Shown piece by piece: positions 35,609 to 47,845 of a DNA stretch of 64,000 nucleotides. Every line of letters begins with the position of its first letter. Positions within the stretch are counted from its first letter, which is position 1. Made by a program: the position numbers and the translations under genes. The notes below the pieces were generated by a model. It was not told the DNA's origin and did not search any database. It saw nothing but the letters and a program-made list of their open reading frames with translations. The stretch is from Halisarca cf. caerulea (Eukaryota > Porifera > Demospongiae > Chondrillida > Halisarcidae): assembly GCA_963170055.1 (NCBI GenBank), contig CAUJGJ010000003.1, positions 1,155,344 through 1,219,343 on the forward strand, given 5' to 3'.

Positions 35609-35629
35609 TATGTGTGTGTGTGTGTGTGT
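35560..35629. repeat. (GT)n microsatellite
   Basis: About 70 bp, counterpart of 29640-29717. Confidence 0.95.
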
Positions 35630-35984
35630 TGCTTGCCATGGTAGTCTATGCCCAGGTAAAACGGCTGGAAACTGCAATGTTTTTAGCATTTTAGCATTGT
35701 GGTAGCAAGCTTGTAACTTGCATGTTACAGGGAAAAAAACGGCAGTTGTACTCCTTGAAATTGACATTGTACTGGCCAGTTTACTGCCATGTACCTGTCA
35801 TGGTACTGCCATGCCAGGGTTCTCCCCAGGATTTCTGGAAGGTGTAGTCCTCACCAGTGGTCCAAAAATAACAAGCAATTTTTTTCACTCGCTTCACTCA
35901 CAATACCTCTCAACCATGTACATCCTGAATGATCTTCAGTACACTCCTGCATTTAGTAATCATGATACACACTCATACTGAGTA

Positions 35985-38060
35985 GTGTGCCTTAAAGTAT
36001 GTAGTGCTCAGTTTTTTGAGCTGTTCATTACCTACACTACGTATAAAGTAATTGTTTGTTGTAACCAGTTTTACTGGTTAAAACTACTGAAACACAGGTA
36101 ACCAAATATTTGATCTGATCTGATAATCTGTACTAAAGTCAGAAGTTACATTTGACATGTATCCTTCAGTTTTGTGCTGATGCCCGTATGGTGCTCTGCT
36201 CTCAACACAGAGCACACAGTGCGCCTTGAGCCTCTCTATCCCTAAGCCATTGATATGGCAACAGTGACAGCACTGTTTCAAGATGCCATAAGCAGATCTT
36301 ATACTTCGACCGCTTCTTCTTAGGTACATATCCGAAAGGGAGAAACAGGCAATGGTTTGACTTTAACAATCGATTCGTCACGCTGTATGGTCGTTTGGCA
36401 GAAAATCTTGCTACTCTAGCGCATTTGTCAACTTTTCAAGGAAATTTGGCCACTGTGGTGTACTTTGTGTCACAGAAGTTGTGTGCATTCAATACAAAGG
36501 GTCACAAATTTTCACAAAGCTGTGTGTGGAAAGATCGGGTACTCTGCTATACAAGAACTCCCGGTCACTCAATATAGATTCAATTCTTATGAATATGCAA
36601 ATTACCAGGTCACGAGTCACGTGCAGAGATCATGGGTGGTATCTGTCAGCATTCTAATACTGCCCAACTTGTTTGTCTAGAGTGTGGACAGTATTGTTCA
36701 TTGCACTCTGTTGAGTGGTTCAGTCTCCATTGCTGTACGTACGTACGTGTAGATGTCTGCTGCAAAATCCACCCACTCGGCTGCATGATTAGTCAGTCTA
36801 CCCCGTAGCCTTGTTTTGGCAGGGTGGTCGGCACAGGTGTCTATGCTATACTTTAGTATATATTTATTATTCCACGTTTGTGTACGTATGTTATATAACC
36901 TTCCTCTGTTGGTGTTGAGGTGGTATGCAGAACACATGGCTATCACAGGCTGCCTTTGTAACTCACAGTTTGATTGTTTCACGTGATATATAATCCCTAC
37001 ATCATTGTCTATGGTTTCTGTGGTTGTACATAGATCTCATGGCCTACATGGAGTGGTTGGTTGCAAGCATGCATGCAATATAGCAATATGACTGGCTTTG
37101 TTCAGTCATACTCAGTGTGAGACCTCTTTCAATAGTGTTTTAAGTATGTGTACTTAAGGTATAATATCAGTTGAAGTACGTACATAATGTAGGGTGATTT
37201 GGTCTGTGTGCGCCACGCATTGGTCCAGTTCAGTTGGTGTCTACACCAGTTTTGCTACCATTTGCTTTGTTCAGGCACTCTGTATCTGTCTCCTTCCTAC
37301 TCTGTTACCACTGGTAGCTAGAGGAGATTGGGGTCAGTCATTGTTTTGTACCCATACATGAAAAGCAGCACATACATACGGTACTTCCCATAGTAATTTT
37401 AACGATTGTTATGACGAACGAATGAGCGAAGGAATGAGTGAACTTGTTTGTTTACTTGTGTATTTCCTGTGAGGGTCACCTCCTACTTACGTGTACAATG
37501 TGGTGTACACTGCCCGGGGCATGTGCCTTTGGTGGTATTTGGTCTGCCCTCTTGTGGTGCACTGGGTGGCTCCTTACACTTGGTTGATGCTGGGTTCTCT
37601 CTTTGGTCCTAAAACTAAACACACTTTGTGCAAGTTTATATCAGTCAGTCCTGGTCACAGGCTGTGTGTGGTTTGACAATTGTGCTGTGTGGTTGGGGGG
37701 TCTTCCAGGCAGTAATGTACATTCACATACCTGCCGTAGTAACACTGGACTTTGAACACCTTCCGGAGTAGTGTGTCCTTGCAGGAGTTATTATTGCTGT
37801 CTGATGCATGCACTTCACAATATTGGCAGCTTTGTGATTGGTACATTGCTGTACATGCAGGTGTGCTCTTGAGGGTTATAGGTTGCTGCTTGTTGCAGTG
37901 GTATGGCATGTTGCTATTCAGTTCACTGCTGAAGTTTCTATGATGCAGTTGCAGTATACTACAACGCCGGTTTAGAGGGTGTGGTATGTAGATTGGCCTT
38001 GTGTGCAGGTTGGTGTGGCTAAGGCAATATACCTAGAGTAGAACCTCTCATGTCCGGGCA
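35985..38060. other. Block present only in copy 2 of duplication B (about 2.1 kb)
   Basis: Copy 1 jumps from ATGATACACTCTCAT to TTTGGGACCAAGG (30050-30067). In copy 2 the same words are 2.1 kb apart. Short open frames occur on both strands (for instance minus 36698-36982) but no domain or splice pattern was recognised. The right end AGAACCTCTCATGTCCGGGC resembles a MITE terminus. Confidence 0.55.
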
Positions 38061-38529
38061 GTTTGGGACCAAGGGGTGCCCGTAATTGGGAAAGTGCCCG
38101 TAAGTATGAATCCTCTAGTACCTACAGTATGTGCATGGACTTTGAGACATTCAACACTTTAAATATTCTTTTTTTCTTTAATTTCCTTTAAGCAGTGACA
38201 AGTGGATGCTTTCTACCAGTGGTTTACCTGATATTACGCATGCACACACACCACATGGTACAGCTATAGACCCATAATGTAGTCCACATTAGTACTGATA
38301 TTAGGAGTACATGCATGACACACTGTCCAGTTGAGTGAGGTGCTGGGAGGTGAGGAGTGAGGGAAGCTACCACCTGTGTAGTGTGTACATACACAGTTGT
38401 TTACCTGATATTACGCATGCACACACACCACATGGTACAGCTATAGACCCATAATGTGGTCCACATTAGCACTGAGGAGGATGGCACCTGAATCACTCAA
38501 ATATGGGATATCTACAACTAAATCTGATG

Positions 38530-38703
<174 letters not shown>

Positions 38704-38994
38704 TGTGTGCAAGCTCCCTCTCCCTCCCTCCCTCCATTCAATGTATTTTTGTATATGTATAGTGATGTCTGGTGTTTGCATTCGGTAGTATTTCGGGAGT
38801 GAGAACATGCATAGCAAATCACTTGAAATCTACACAACTTCTCGAGGACATGTTCTGTTCTGGAAGTGTATCTTTCTGCCTTCAACAAGAGCAACAGCCA
38901 TTTTCAATACAATTGGTAATGTAAACCACCAACACTGGCATCATGTCATAGAAGCTAGGCCTCCCTGAACACATGTAGACCAACTGAATCTTCT

Positions 38995-39180
38995 CCTACC
39001 ACCTGTGTAGTGTGTGACCTACTCCTACCACCTGTGTAGTGTGTGACCTCCTACCACCTGTGTAGTGTGTTCATACGGACCTACTCCTACCACCTGTGTA
39101 GTGTGTACATACGGACCTACTCCTACCACCTGTGTAGTGTGTACATACGGACCTACTCCTATGACCTGTGTAGTGTGTAT
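38995..39180. repeat. 36-bp minisatellite, about 5 copies
   Basis: Same unit as 30368-30850 but a much shorter array. Confidence 0.94.
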
Positions 39181-39344
39181 ATTAGAGCTTGTATTTCCCC
39201 AGAACTTCAGTATTCATCTCTAGAAGTGGTTTTCCTGTGAACTGGAGCATCTGAAATGGCAAAAGTGCAGATTTGTCCAGCAAACCACAGATACACTCAC
39301 TGCACAGATGAACACTATCACTGTGAATTAGTGGACCATTATTT

Positions 39345-39376
<32 letters not shown>

Positions 39377-39745
39377 TAATGCTATTCTTATGTTCAATGA
39401 GTTGAAATTCTGATTGACTTCATATTCCAATTAATTAGTATCACACAACATCCCATTGTTGACATGTACTTTCTAGTTAACAGGTATTACTCATATTTCA
39501 TGACTCACTTTTGCCTTAATCGGGAGATGGCAATAGCATTAGAAGGAAGGAGTGTGTGTGTGTGCACAAATACACTAAAATGTGTGCTGTCCATGGCCAA
39601 CTACCTTTACTAGCATATTTGATAAGACGCAATGAATCCGAGAGAGGAACTGCTGAGGTCGATCATGTCATGGACAGATACAAATCCTGTTATACACAAA
39701 CACAATGTCATGCATGATATGCGTTCGATTACATCATAATACGTC

Positions 39746-40092
39746 ATCACAAAAACGGCGGGTCCTGAGCTCTTCTGCGTACACCTGGTACAGTCTCCAT
39801 GCAACCTGGTCCTAACCTTAAGGCTTATCTCTATTGCCCGTTTCTTCTCACCATTGGCTGATTCAGGAGTTCTGATGTGTGTTTAGTGGTCTTTTGAAGC
39901 TGGAAATCAGGGTAACTTATCGCGTGTCCTTCCATCTATCGAAGAAGTCGACACTGGTTGGATTGCAGCTGAGCGCTCAGCTGAGACGTCTGTTACTAAC
40001 ACCTACTGATGTGTGTCCTGTGCTGGTGAACGGTTTCCTTAGAGACTTTGTCATTTACAGGTAAGAATGTTTTTAGTGTTGACGAAGTATGT
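39746..40092. other. Unassigned sequence
   Basis: Non-repetitive, moderately CpG-bearing sequence with an ATTGG box near 39853. An open plus frame (39879-40064) ends at CAG|GTAAGA, which could be an exon-donor pair, but no partner exon or domain was found. Confidence 0.3.
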
Positions 40093-40317
40093 GTAAGGTA
40101 AAAGCAGGCAATTTCGGGAAGCTGGTACTCTCCAGGACCGTTCCCATACTTGTCATTCAGTAGACTGATGGGGTACAAGGGCCTAGAATAGATGCAGAAT
40201 ATGGTGGTACACTTTCCTTTAATCTCCTTCGGCTATTCAGTTCTTATACTGAGGATTACAGGATATGGCTAATTACCGAAATTACCAGCTTCCCGAAATC
40301 TTCTGCTTTTACCTTAC
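40093..40317. mobile_element. Small MITE with 35-bp terminal inverted repeats
   Basis: 40093-40127 (GTAAGGTAAAAGCAGGCAAT...) is the reverse complement of 40283-40317 apart from about three mismatches. 225 bp in total, no coding capacity. The target duplication is unclear. Confidence 0.8.
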
Positions 40318-40608
40318 CTAAAATATACGTACCTCCCACTTGAAGTGAGCGTCGTAAGCTTCGTGTTTCGTTGGACCATGTCCTGACTGTGCTGGGTTAT
40401 CTTGTACTCTGTGTGTCTCCTTTTGACTTGTCATGAGTATGGACACCTTTGGGTCTTGTGGCACATCCACGGGGTTGCTTTTAACCCGTGCTGTAGCGTG
40501 GACAAAGTAGTTATCGCATGTTCCCTTTTAGACCTGTCAATTCATTTCATCTCTTCACTATAGCATTGCTCCGTGCATCCAATCTCACATGCTGTGCAGT
40601 TACATATT

Positions 40609-40775
40609 CAGTGAACCCTCTCTAATCCGACACTCAATGGGGCTTGATAGAAATGTCGGATTAGGAGGTTGTTGGATCACACAGTGACTATTGGCATACT
40701 TTAATATGGTGACAGTACACCTCATGATTGCCAGATTAGAGACTCTGAGAATGTCGGATTATAGAGGTCTCACTG
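40609..40775. mobile_element. Small MITE with CAGTGA ends
   Basis: The left end CAGTGAACCCTCTCTAATCC and the right end (complement CAGTGAGACCTCTATAATCC) form a terminal repeat of about 24 bp. The word TCCGACA or its complement TGTCGGA occurs several times inside. This resembles Tc1/mariner-derived MITEs; TA flanks the right end only. Confidence 0.7.
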
Positions 40776-40851
40776 TATCTGAAATGACTGATCTGAAATG
40801 ACTGAAAGTTAGTATATCACAAATTAAACTCATGCAAGTGCAGTTAGTACA

Positions 40852-40856
40852 CACAC

Positions 40857-40889
<33 letters not shown>

Positions 40890-43800
40890 TGAGGTGCATG
40901 AGGTGCATGAGGTGCATGAGGTGCATGAGGTATATGAGGTGCATGAGGTACATGAGGTGCATGAGGTCCATGAGGTGCATGAGGTGTATGAGGTGTATGA
41001 GGTGCATGAGGTGCATGAGGTACATGAGGTGCATGAGGTACATGAGGTGCATGAGGTGTATGAGGTGCATGAGGTGCATGAGGTACATGAGGTGCATGAG
41101 GTCCATGAGGTGCATGAGGTGCATGAGGTACATGAGGTGCATGAGGTCCATGAGGTGCATGAGGTGCATGAGGTGCAGGAGGTGCATGAGGTACATGAGG
41201 TGCATGAGGTGCATGAGGTACATGAGGTACATGAGGTGCATGAGGTGCATGAGGTGCATGAGGTGCATGAGGTACATGAGGTGCATGAGGTCCATGAGGT
41301 GCATGAGGTGTATGAGGTGCATGAGGTACATGAGGTGCATGAGGTCCATGAGGTGCATGAGGTGCATGAGGTGTATGAGGTGTATGAGGTGCATGAGGTA
41401 CATGAGGTGCATGAGGTGCATGAGGTGCATGAGGTGTATGAGGTGCATGAGGTGCATGAGGTCCATGAGGTGCATGAGGTGCATGAGGTACATGAGGTGC
41501 ATGAGGTCCATGAGGTGCATGAGGTGCATGAGGTGCAGGAGGTGCATGAGGTACATGAGGTGCATGAGGTGCATGAGGTGCATGAGGTACATGAGGTGCA
41601 TGAGGTCCATGAGGTGCATGAGGTGTATGAGGTGCATGAGGTACATGAGGTGCATGAGGTGCATGAGGTGCATGAGGTGCATGAGGTGCAGGAGGTGCAT
41701 GAGGTACATGAGGTGCATGAGGTGCATGAGGTACATGAGGTGCATGAGGTGCATGAGGTGCATGAGGTGCATGAGGTGCATGAGGTACATGAGGTGCATG
41801 AGGTCCATGAGGTGCATGAGGTGTATGAGGTGCATGAGGTACATGAGGTGCATGAGGTCCATGAGGTGCATGAGGTGCATGAGGTGTATGAGGTGCATGA
41901 GGTGCATGAGGTACATGAGGTGCATGAGGTGCATGAGGTGCATGAGGTGTATGAGGTGCATGAGGTCCATGAGGTGCATGAGGTGCATGAGGTCCATGAG
42001 GTGTATGAGGTGTATGAGGTGCATGAGGTGCATGAGGTGCATGAGGTCCATGAGGTGTATGAGGTGCATGAGGTGTATGAGGTACATGAGGTGCATGAGG
42101 TACATGAGGTGCATGAGGTGCATGAGGTGCATGAGGTGTATGAGGTGCATGAGGTCCATGAGGTGCATGAGGTGCATGAGGCGCATGAAGTGCATGAGGT
42201 GCATGAGGTGCATGAGGTACATGAGGTGCATGAGGTGTATGAGGTGTATGAGGTGCATAAGGTGCAGAGGTGCATGAGGTGCATGAGGTACATGAGGTGC
42301 ATGAGGTGCATGAGGTACATGAGGTACATGAGGTGTATGAGGTGCATGAGGTACATGAGGTGCATGAGGTGCAGGAGGTGCATGAGGTGTATGAGGTGTA
42401 TGAGGTGTATGAGGTACATGAGGTGCATGAGGTACATGAGGTGCATGAGGTGTATGAGGTGCATGAGGTACATGAGGTGCATGAGGTACATGAGGTGCAT
42501 GAGGTGCATGAGGTGCATGAGGTGCATGAGGTGCATGAGGTATATGAGGTGCATGAGGTACATGAGGTGCATGAGGTCCATGAGGTGCATGAGGTGTATG
42601 AGGTGTATGAGGTGCATGAGGTGCATGAGGTACATGAGGTGTATGAGGTGTATGAGGTGTATGAGGTGCATGAGGTGCATGAGGTACATGAGGTGCATGA
42701 GGTCCATGAGGTGCATGAGGTGCATGAGGTACATGAGGTGCATGAGGTCCATGAGGTGCATGAGGTGCATGAGGTACATGAGGTGCATGAGGTGCATGAG
42801 GTACATGAGGTACATGAGGTGCATGAGGTGCATGAGGTGCATGAGGTCCATGAGGTGCATGAGGTGTATGAGGTGTATGAGGTGCATGAGGTACATGAGG
42901 TGCATGAGGTGTATGAGGTACATGAGGTACATGAGGTGCATGAGGTGCATGAGGTGCATGAGGTGCATGAGGTGTATGAGGTGCATGAGGTCCATGAGGT
43001 GCATGAGGTGCATGAGGCGCATGAAGTGCATGAGGTGCATGAGGTGCATGAGGTGCATGAGGTGTATGAGGTGTATGAGGTGCATAAGGTGCAGAGGTGC
43101 ATGAGGTGCATGAGGTGCAGGAGGTGCAGGAGGTGCATGAGGTGTATGAGGTGTATGAGGTACATGAGGTACATGAGGTGCATGAGGTGTATGAGGTGCA
43201 TGAGGTACATGAGGTACATGAGGTGCATGAGGTGCATGAGGTACATGAGGTATATGAGGTACATGAGGTGCATGAGGTCCATGAGGTGCATGAGGTGTAT
43301 GAGGTGTATGAGGTGCATGAGGTACATGAGGTGCATGAGGTACATGAGGTACATGAGGTGTATGAGGTGCATGAGGTGCATGAGGTACATGAGGTGCATG
43401 AGGTCCATGAGGTGCATGAGGTGCATGAGGTACATGAGGTCCATGAGGTGCAGGAGGTGCAGGAGGTGCATGAGGTACATGAGGTGCATGAGGTGCATGA
43501 GGTGCATGAGGTGCATGAGGTCCATGAGGTGCATGAGGTGTATGAGGTGCATGAGGTGCATGAGGTCCATGAGGTGCATGAGGTGTATGAGGTGCATGAG
43601 GTGCATGAGGTGCATGAGGTACATGAGGTGCATGAGGTGCATGAGGTGCATGAGGTGTATGAGGTGCATGAGGTCCATGAGGTCCATGAGGTGCATGAGG
43701 TGCATGAGGTCCATGAGGTGCATGAGGTGCATGAGGTGCATGAGGTGCATGAGGTCCATGAGGTGTATGAGGTGCATGAGGTGTATGAGGTGCATGAGGT

Positions 43801-44050
43801 GCATGAGGTGCATGAGGTGTATGAGGTGCATGAGGTCCATGAGGTGCATGAGGTGCATGAGGCGCATGAGGTCCATGAGGTGCATGAGGTACATGAGGTA
43901 CATGAGGTGCATGAGGTCCATGAGGTGCATGAGGAGCATGAGGTACATGAGGTACATGAGGTACATGAGGTGCATGAGGTGCATGAGGTACATGAGGTGC
44001 ATGTGGTGCATCAGGTGCATGAGGTGTATGAGATGCATGAGGTGTATGTG
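40852..44050. repeat. (AC)n plus 3.2-kb array of a 9-bp minisatellite
   Basis: After a 38-bp AC tract, about 350 copies of GAGGTGCAT with a few variants (GTACAT, GTCCAT, GTGTAT, GTGCAG). The period is a multiple of three, so all six frames are open for hundreds of codons (His-Glu-Val, Met-Arg-Cys, Ala-Pro-His and similar). None is a gene. Longer blocks of variants recur, for example CGCATGAAGTGCATG at 42182 and 43018 (about 840 bp apart), so the array also grew by block duplication. Confidence 0.97.
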
Positions 44051-44686
44051 ACATGTTAGTCTTTGTCACTGATGTACTGTCGGTCCATCTTCTCCAGGAC
44101 TAGACATGAACAAGGAGTTTGAAGACTGTCCTCTTTCCAGCTCCCAAACATCTGCCTCAGAACACAACTGCTAAGTGTATTCATGGATCTACCCTGATAG
44201 CCATTTAATTACCTATGTGACTACATTGTATATATTTCTATATTACATTCGTTCTACCAGATAATGTATGGAATTACGTGCAATGTGAAAATTTCAATCT
44301 TCATAAAATTAATAATTATAATTGAAATGGTAAATGTACACTTATAATGACAACATGAGAAATGGTAGACAGGAAATGATGATTTAGTTCACAATGTTGG
44401 TGAGGCTATAGATCCAGTACTGAGGGTGGCGAAGGGAAAGATGGAGGACACTAGCACTAAACACAAGGAAGTATTCATTCTCATAGCATGCACATTCAAG
44501 ATAGAAACAAATTAGGACATTTTGGTCCGTGATCCTCATTGGATGTGCATGCTACAAGAAGCTCAAATAATGGTAGAGATTACATAGCAATGAACATCTA
44601 AGACACAAAGAAGTATAGATGTCATAAGTGCCTATCAAAGTATAATGTATATACACATGAACATACATATGTACATGTGCGCACAT

Positions 44687-44751
<65 letters not shown>
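44687..44751. repeat. (AC)n microsatellite
   Basis: About 65 bp, counterpart of 23657-23826. Confidence 0.96.
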
Positions 44752-44752
<1 letters not shown>

Positions 44753-45233
44753 CACTAGACAAAGCACAAGAAGGACTGATAAGCACAATCAAGCAGTACA
44801 CTGAGTATGTAAGCACTGCACAATGTGGTTGGTGGTGATCATTCAGTGTCCGAGGGCCTTACAAACTGTCCATGTAACACAGCTTGCATAGCTGTCCACA
44901 CAGTAGAGGACAAGGTCTGCTATACCATATAACAGCACAGGAAGACATTCACAGATGTGGTATAATATTGTGTGGTTGGGTGGGAATACAACACTTAAAA
45001 CAATGGGATACAGAATTTAGGTTCCCATGGAAACACAGGTGAATAGCAAGCTCATCAACCGCCAACAGTTGAGGCTGTACAAGAAGAGATGCGCCACAAA
45101 GATTTGTATTAGGAGCAAAACGTACCAAGGAGCCGAGTCGATATAAATCACAGATAGCAAATCACCACTTTAGGGGGTCGTATAGCGCTTGTCGTGGAAG
45201 TAAATTCCTTAAAATGATACAAACGGTTATTAC

Positions 45234-45472
45234 CTTGCTCAGAGAAATCCACTTCTTTGGATTGTGTGCGCTGTAACAGCAAATGAAGCCGATACAAGGC
45301 GGCCCGGGTCTTCTCTACGTTCACAATACTAGAAGTAGATCTCAGCTCTCCATAGTCGGGTCCCAGATGGAAAATCACTAGCTGGAAACTCCGAACTTTC
45401 ACATCATCTGAGTAAAAGCCTCTCACGTCACCAAAACCTGGGAAAATTAGCAGGAGCATACGCGGTGGCCAT
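45234..45472 (-). CDS. Candidate first exon, paralogue of 24306-24559
   Basis: ATG at 45459 opens a frame (MLLLIFPGFGDVRGFYSDDV) to the same AAG|GTAATA donor. It has an in-frame loss of five codons near the middle compared with copy 1. The product is unknown. It lies just upstream (in its own direction) of the inserted transposon at 45495-45943, which may therefore sit in its promoter. Confidence 0.35.
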
Positions 45473-45494
45473 TTTCATTGTTGAGTCGTAAAGT

Positions 45495-45818
45495 CCGAGG
45501 GGTCCGACACTAAGTAAATGGTGTACGAGATTCCGGAATCTTTAAAGATTCCATAAGATTCCACAAGATTCCACAAGATTCCATATCGGATTCCGTAAGA
45601 TTCTGTATCGGATTTTCACTGGGATTCAAAGATTCTGAAAGATTCAGTCGATGATTCCAAGATTCTGAAAGATTCGGTCGACGATTTTAAGATTCCGAGA
45701 GATTCCGTCGAGTATTTTAAGATTCTTGACCTAAGATTCGAAGACTTTTTGTTGATTCTAAGATTCCTAGCAGGCTAAGATTCCGGGATTCTGTACTAAG
45801 ATTCCAAGATTCCAAATT

Positions 45819-45854
<36 letters not shown>

Positions 45855-45943
45855 GTGTAGAATTATAAATAATTATAAATAAAGATTCCAAATGGGATTC
45901 CAAGCGGAACGTACGAGATTCCAAGGAGTGGCGGACCCCTCGG
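45495..45943. mobile_element. 449-bp non-autonomous DNA transposon with 12-bp inverted ends
   Basis: CCGAGGGGTCCG at 45495-45506 and its complement at 45932-45943. The 6-bp target duplication TAAAGT lies at 45489-45494 and 45944-45949. The paralogous site near 24585 is uninterrupted. The interior is built of degenerate AAGATTCC words (about 12-bp spacing) and a poly(T) tract of about 35 bp. No coding capacity. Confidence 0.88.
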
Positions 45944-46009
45944 TAAAGTCACAGTTTAAGTTCCACTTCAAGAACTGGATCTCAAAGTATGAGTCGCGCG
46001 TCGTCGTGT

Positions 46010-46560
46010 GTGACTCTGCACACTGCAACAATGGAAAGGATATCTTTTACATGTATATGCAGTCAACAGTGGAACCCACTTAACACGAACTAGCTTTGAA
46101 AAATCGCTTAACACAAAATATTCTTCAAGTTCCAATTAAGTATACAGTTATATAGACCACAATACTAATTAAAAACATGGATAACACGAATTTCAACCTG
46201 GATAGCATGAAAATTAGGATAACATGCAAGAATTTTGGAACCCCACTAACTATTGTACAGTTAAAACAAAAAAAAAATGGCAGCCACAACAAAGCAAAAA
46301 CTCTTGCTCTGAAGTATTTCAAAATCGTTGAAGAATTTGGCGGACAGTATGCAATAAAGAGTCAAATCACAGAATTGCCAACTCAATTCTGTCTATATAT
46401 ATACTATAATAGTCAAGGATTGCCAAAAGATCATCACGGCATTTGAAGGGTCTCTTTTCCTGCATGCCTAAAAGAAAGTATACGCATGCATGTGGATCAA
46501 ACCATGTAATCCATTGTAACAATCAACTCATTTGGTTCACAATTAATAATTCTGAGTTAA
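46010..46560. other. Unassigned AT-rich sequence
   Basis: The plus frame 46177-46446 (NFGTPLTIVQLKQKKNGSHN) looks like a decayed tigger/pogo-type or centromere-protein-B-like N-terminus (NFGTP, short Lys-rich helix, LKYFKIVEEFGGQYAIKSQI). The evidence is thin. No further transposase domain follows. Confidence 0.25.
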
Positions 46561-46579
46561 CTGCAATAATATTACATAT

Positions 46580-46860
46580 ACAATGTACATGGGTGATCTA
46601 CACCAGACTGCATAACACCCTATAGTCTGTCTGTCACCAGACTGCATAACACCCTAATATGTCTGTCTATGTATCTGGAACACCTTTCAAGGTGTAGCAT
46701 TTACAATCTTCACAGGGGTTTCAATAACACCCCTTACCAGGGGAGTTACTGTAGTACCCTTTGTAACACCCCCAGGGGTGTCAAATCTAAACATTAATCC
46801 CAAAACCCCTAACACCCCATATTTTACAGTGAAGGTCAGCTAAGAACAATGGGTACCATA
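46580..46860. mobile_element. MITE-like fragment rich in ACACCCC/GGGGTGT words
   Basis: A local repeat CACCAGACTGCATAACACCC occurs at about 46599 and 46636. Several (A)ACACCCC and GGGGTGT words follow, ending in ACACCCCATATTTTACAGTG. That end resembles the complement of CACTGTTAAAAATG, which begins the duplicated unit at 52032. It lies just past the stop of the PB1 gene. Confidence 0.4.
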
Positions 46861-46884
46861 TACCAAAACATGTGTTCATAATGG

Positions 46885-47753
46885 TCACCCAAATAGTGCT
46901 GTTGAAATTCCTCCCCCAATTGGTATGGGAGCCATACTCATGGACCTATGCATACAGCATAAGATTGGAGATACACACAGGCACACACGAAAACCCACAT
47001 CTTTCGCATTTTCCTGCAAACTGGTTGCATTTGGACCACAACTGGGAAACAACAGTACAAAAACTCGAAAAAGCTCATCCTTGGAATTAGACAATGCTAG
47101 TGTCAGCTCTTCATCACTTGAAACAAGTATGTAGTCTCCATCTTGATCTATAAGCACAAGAAGGGATTGTGGGTTCAGTGAAACTGAAGGAGTGTCCACG
47201 TTACGAATACTAAAATTAGTATGCATTGTAGATGTTAAATTTTACAACTGAATACTTAGTACCTAATGCATTTAGTCTGGCTTATAGTAATAATAGGCAC
47301 AGTACACTCACTACAGTAACTCCATACTTAAAGTTTCAGAGGTTTAAAGTATCCTTCTCTGTGTATTAAAAGGAAAATTTATTACCATCAAATTCTACCT
47401 AGGTATATAGTTGCTACTAGTCTTGCAATCATTAGCTATGAGACGAGATAGCTAAAAATAGATAGATAAAATAGACGAGATAGATAAAAAGATCTAGCTG
47501 TGTAGTAGGTACACAAGTCAATCCTTAATAAAGCACAAAACAGCTATGGCCTACCTTTCCAATGTATCATGATTTCTTCCTCCTTGAGCTGGGCAGTAAA
47601 TACGCTAGCTACTTTGGCGACAAAATCTCGGAAGACAAATGGGCGGGGGTCCGGAAGAGGAAATCTTCTAACTTCCAGAGGTTCTTCTCCCCATTTGCGA
47701 TGCAGAAAGGCTTTAACAGTAGTGACAGAGGTAAGTCTACTATCCGAATCCAT
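46885..47753 (-). CDS. PB1-domain protein resembling the N-terminus of p62/SQSTM1
   Basis: Exon 1 is 47753-47555 and exon 2 is 47147-46885; GT-AG borders; 462 nt, 153 residues plus stop, frame kept. TVKAFLHRKW and EVRRFPLPDP open a PB1 domain with the basic Lys/Arg face. Exon 2 begins at once with the acidic OPCA loop (QDGDYILVSSDEELTLAL) and KDELFRVFV. This closely follows the PB1 of p62, which mediates polymerisation in selective autophagy. The ZZ finger, LIR and UBA parts of p62 are not seen. The protein ends about 60 residues after the PB1. Either it is a PB1-only protein, or the 3' part was lost or is spliced to undetected exons. It stands head-to-head with the reverse transcriptase ORF. 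Confidence 0.8.
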
Positions 47754-47845
47754 CTCAACCCATGCACGAGGCACGACGAGGAGCAGATGGCGGAATGCAA
47801 AATTCAAAAAGCTGAGTTGGATTTGTCCCTGATTTCGTCTTGAAG
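47754..47845. promoter_or_regulatory. 92-bp spacer between divergent start codons
   Basis: Only 92 bp separate the ATG of the PB1 gene (minus) from the ATG of the reverse transcriptase ORF (plus). It is GC-richer than its surroundings, with ACGAGGCACGACGAGG and ATGGCGGAATG. No TATA box is evident. If the PB1 gene is active, this must contain or lie next to its promoter. Confidence 0.35.

Larger units (their letters stand above)
44000..46010. repeat. Segmental duplication A, copy 2
   Basis: Collinear with 22891-24632. It adds the expanded 9-bp array at its left and a 449-bp transposon at 45495-45943. It lacks the two palindromes of copy 1. Homology ends near GAGTCGCGCG, just where copy 1 is joined to the MULE. 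Confidence 0.9.

Noticed and set aside
40830..44069. Frames of up to about 1,080 codons on both strands
   Set aside because: They arise from a 9-bp tandem repeat with no stop in any frame; six overlapping frames are equally open. There is no start context, splice signal or domain.
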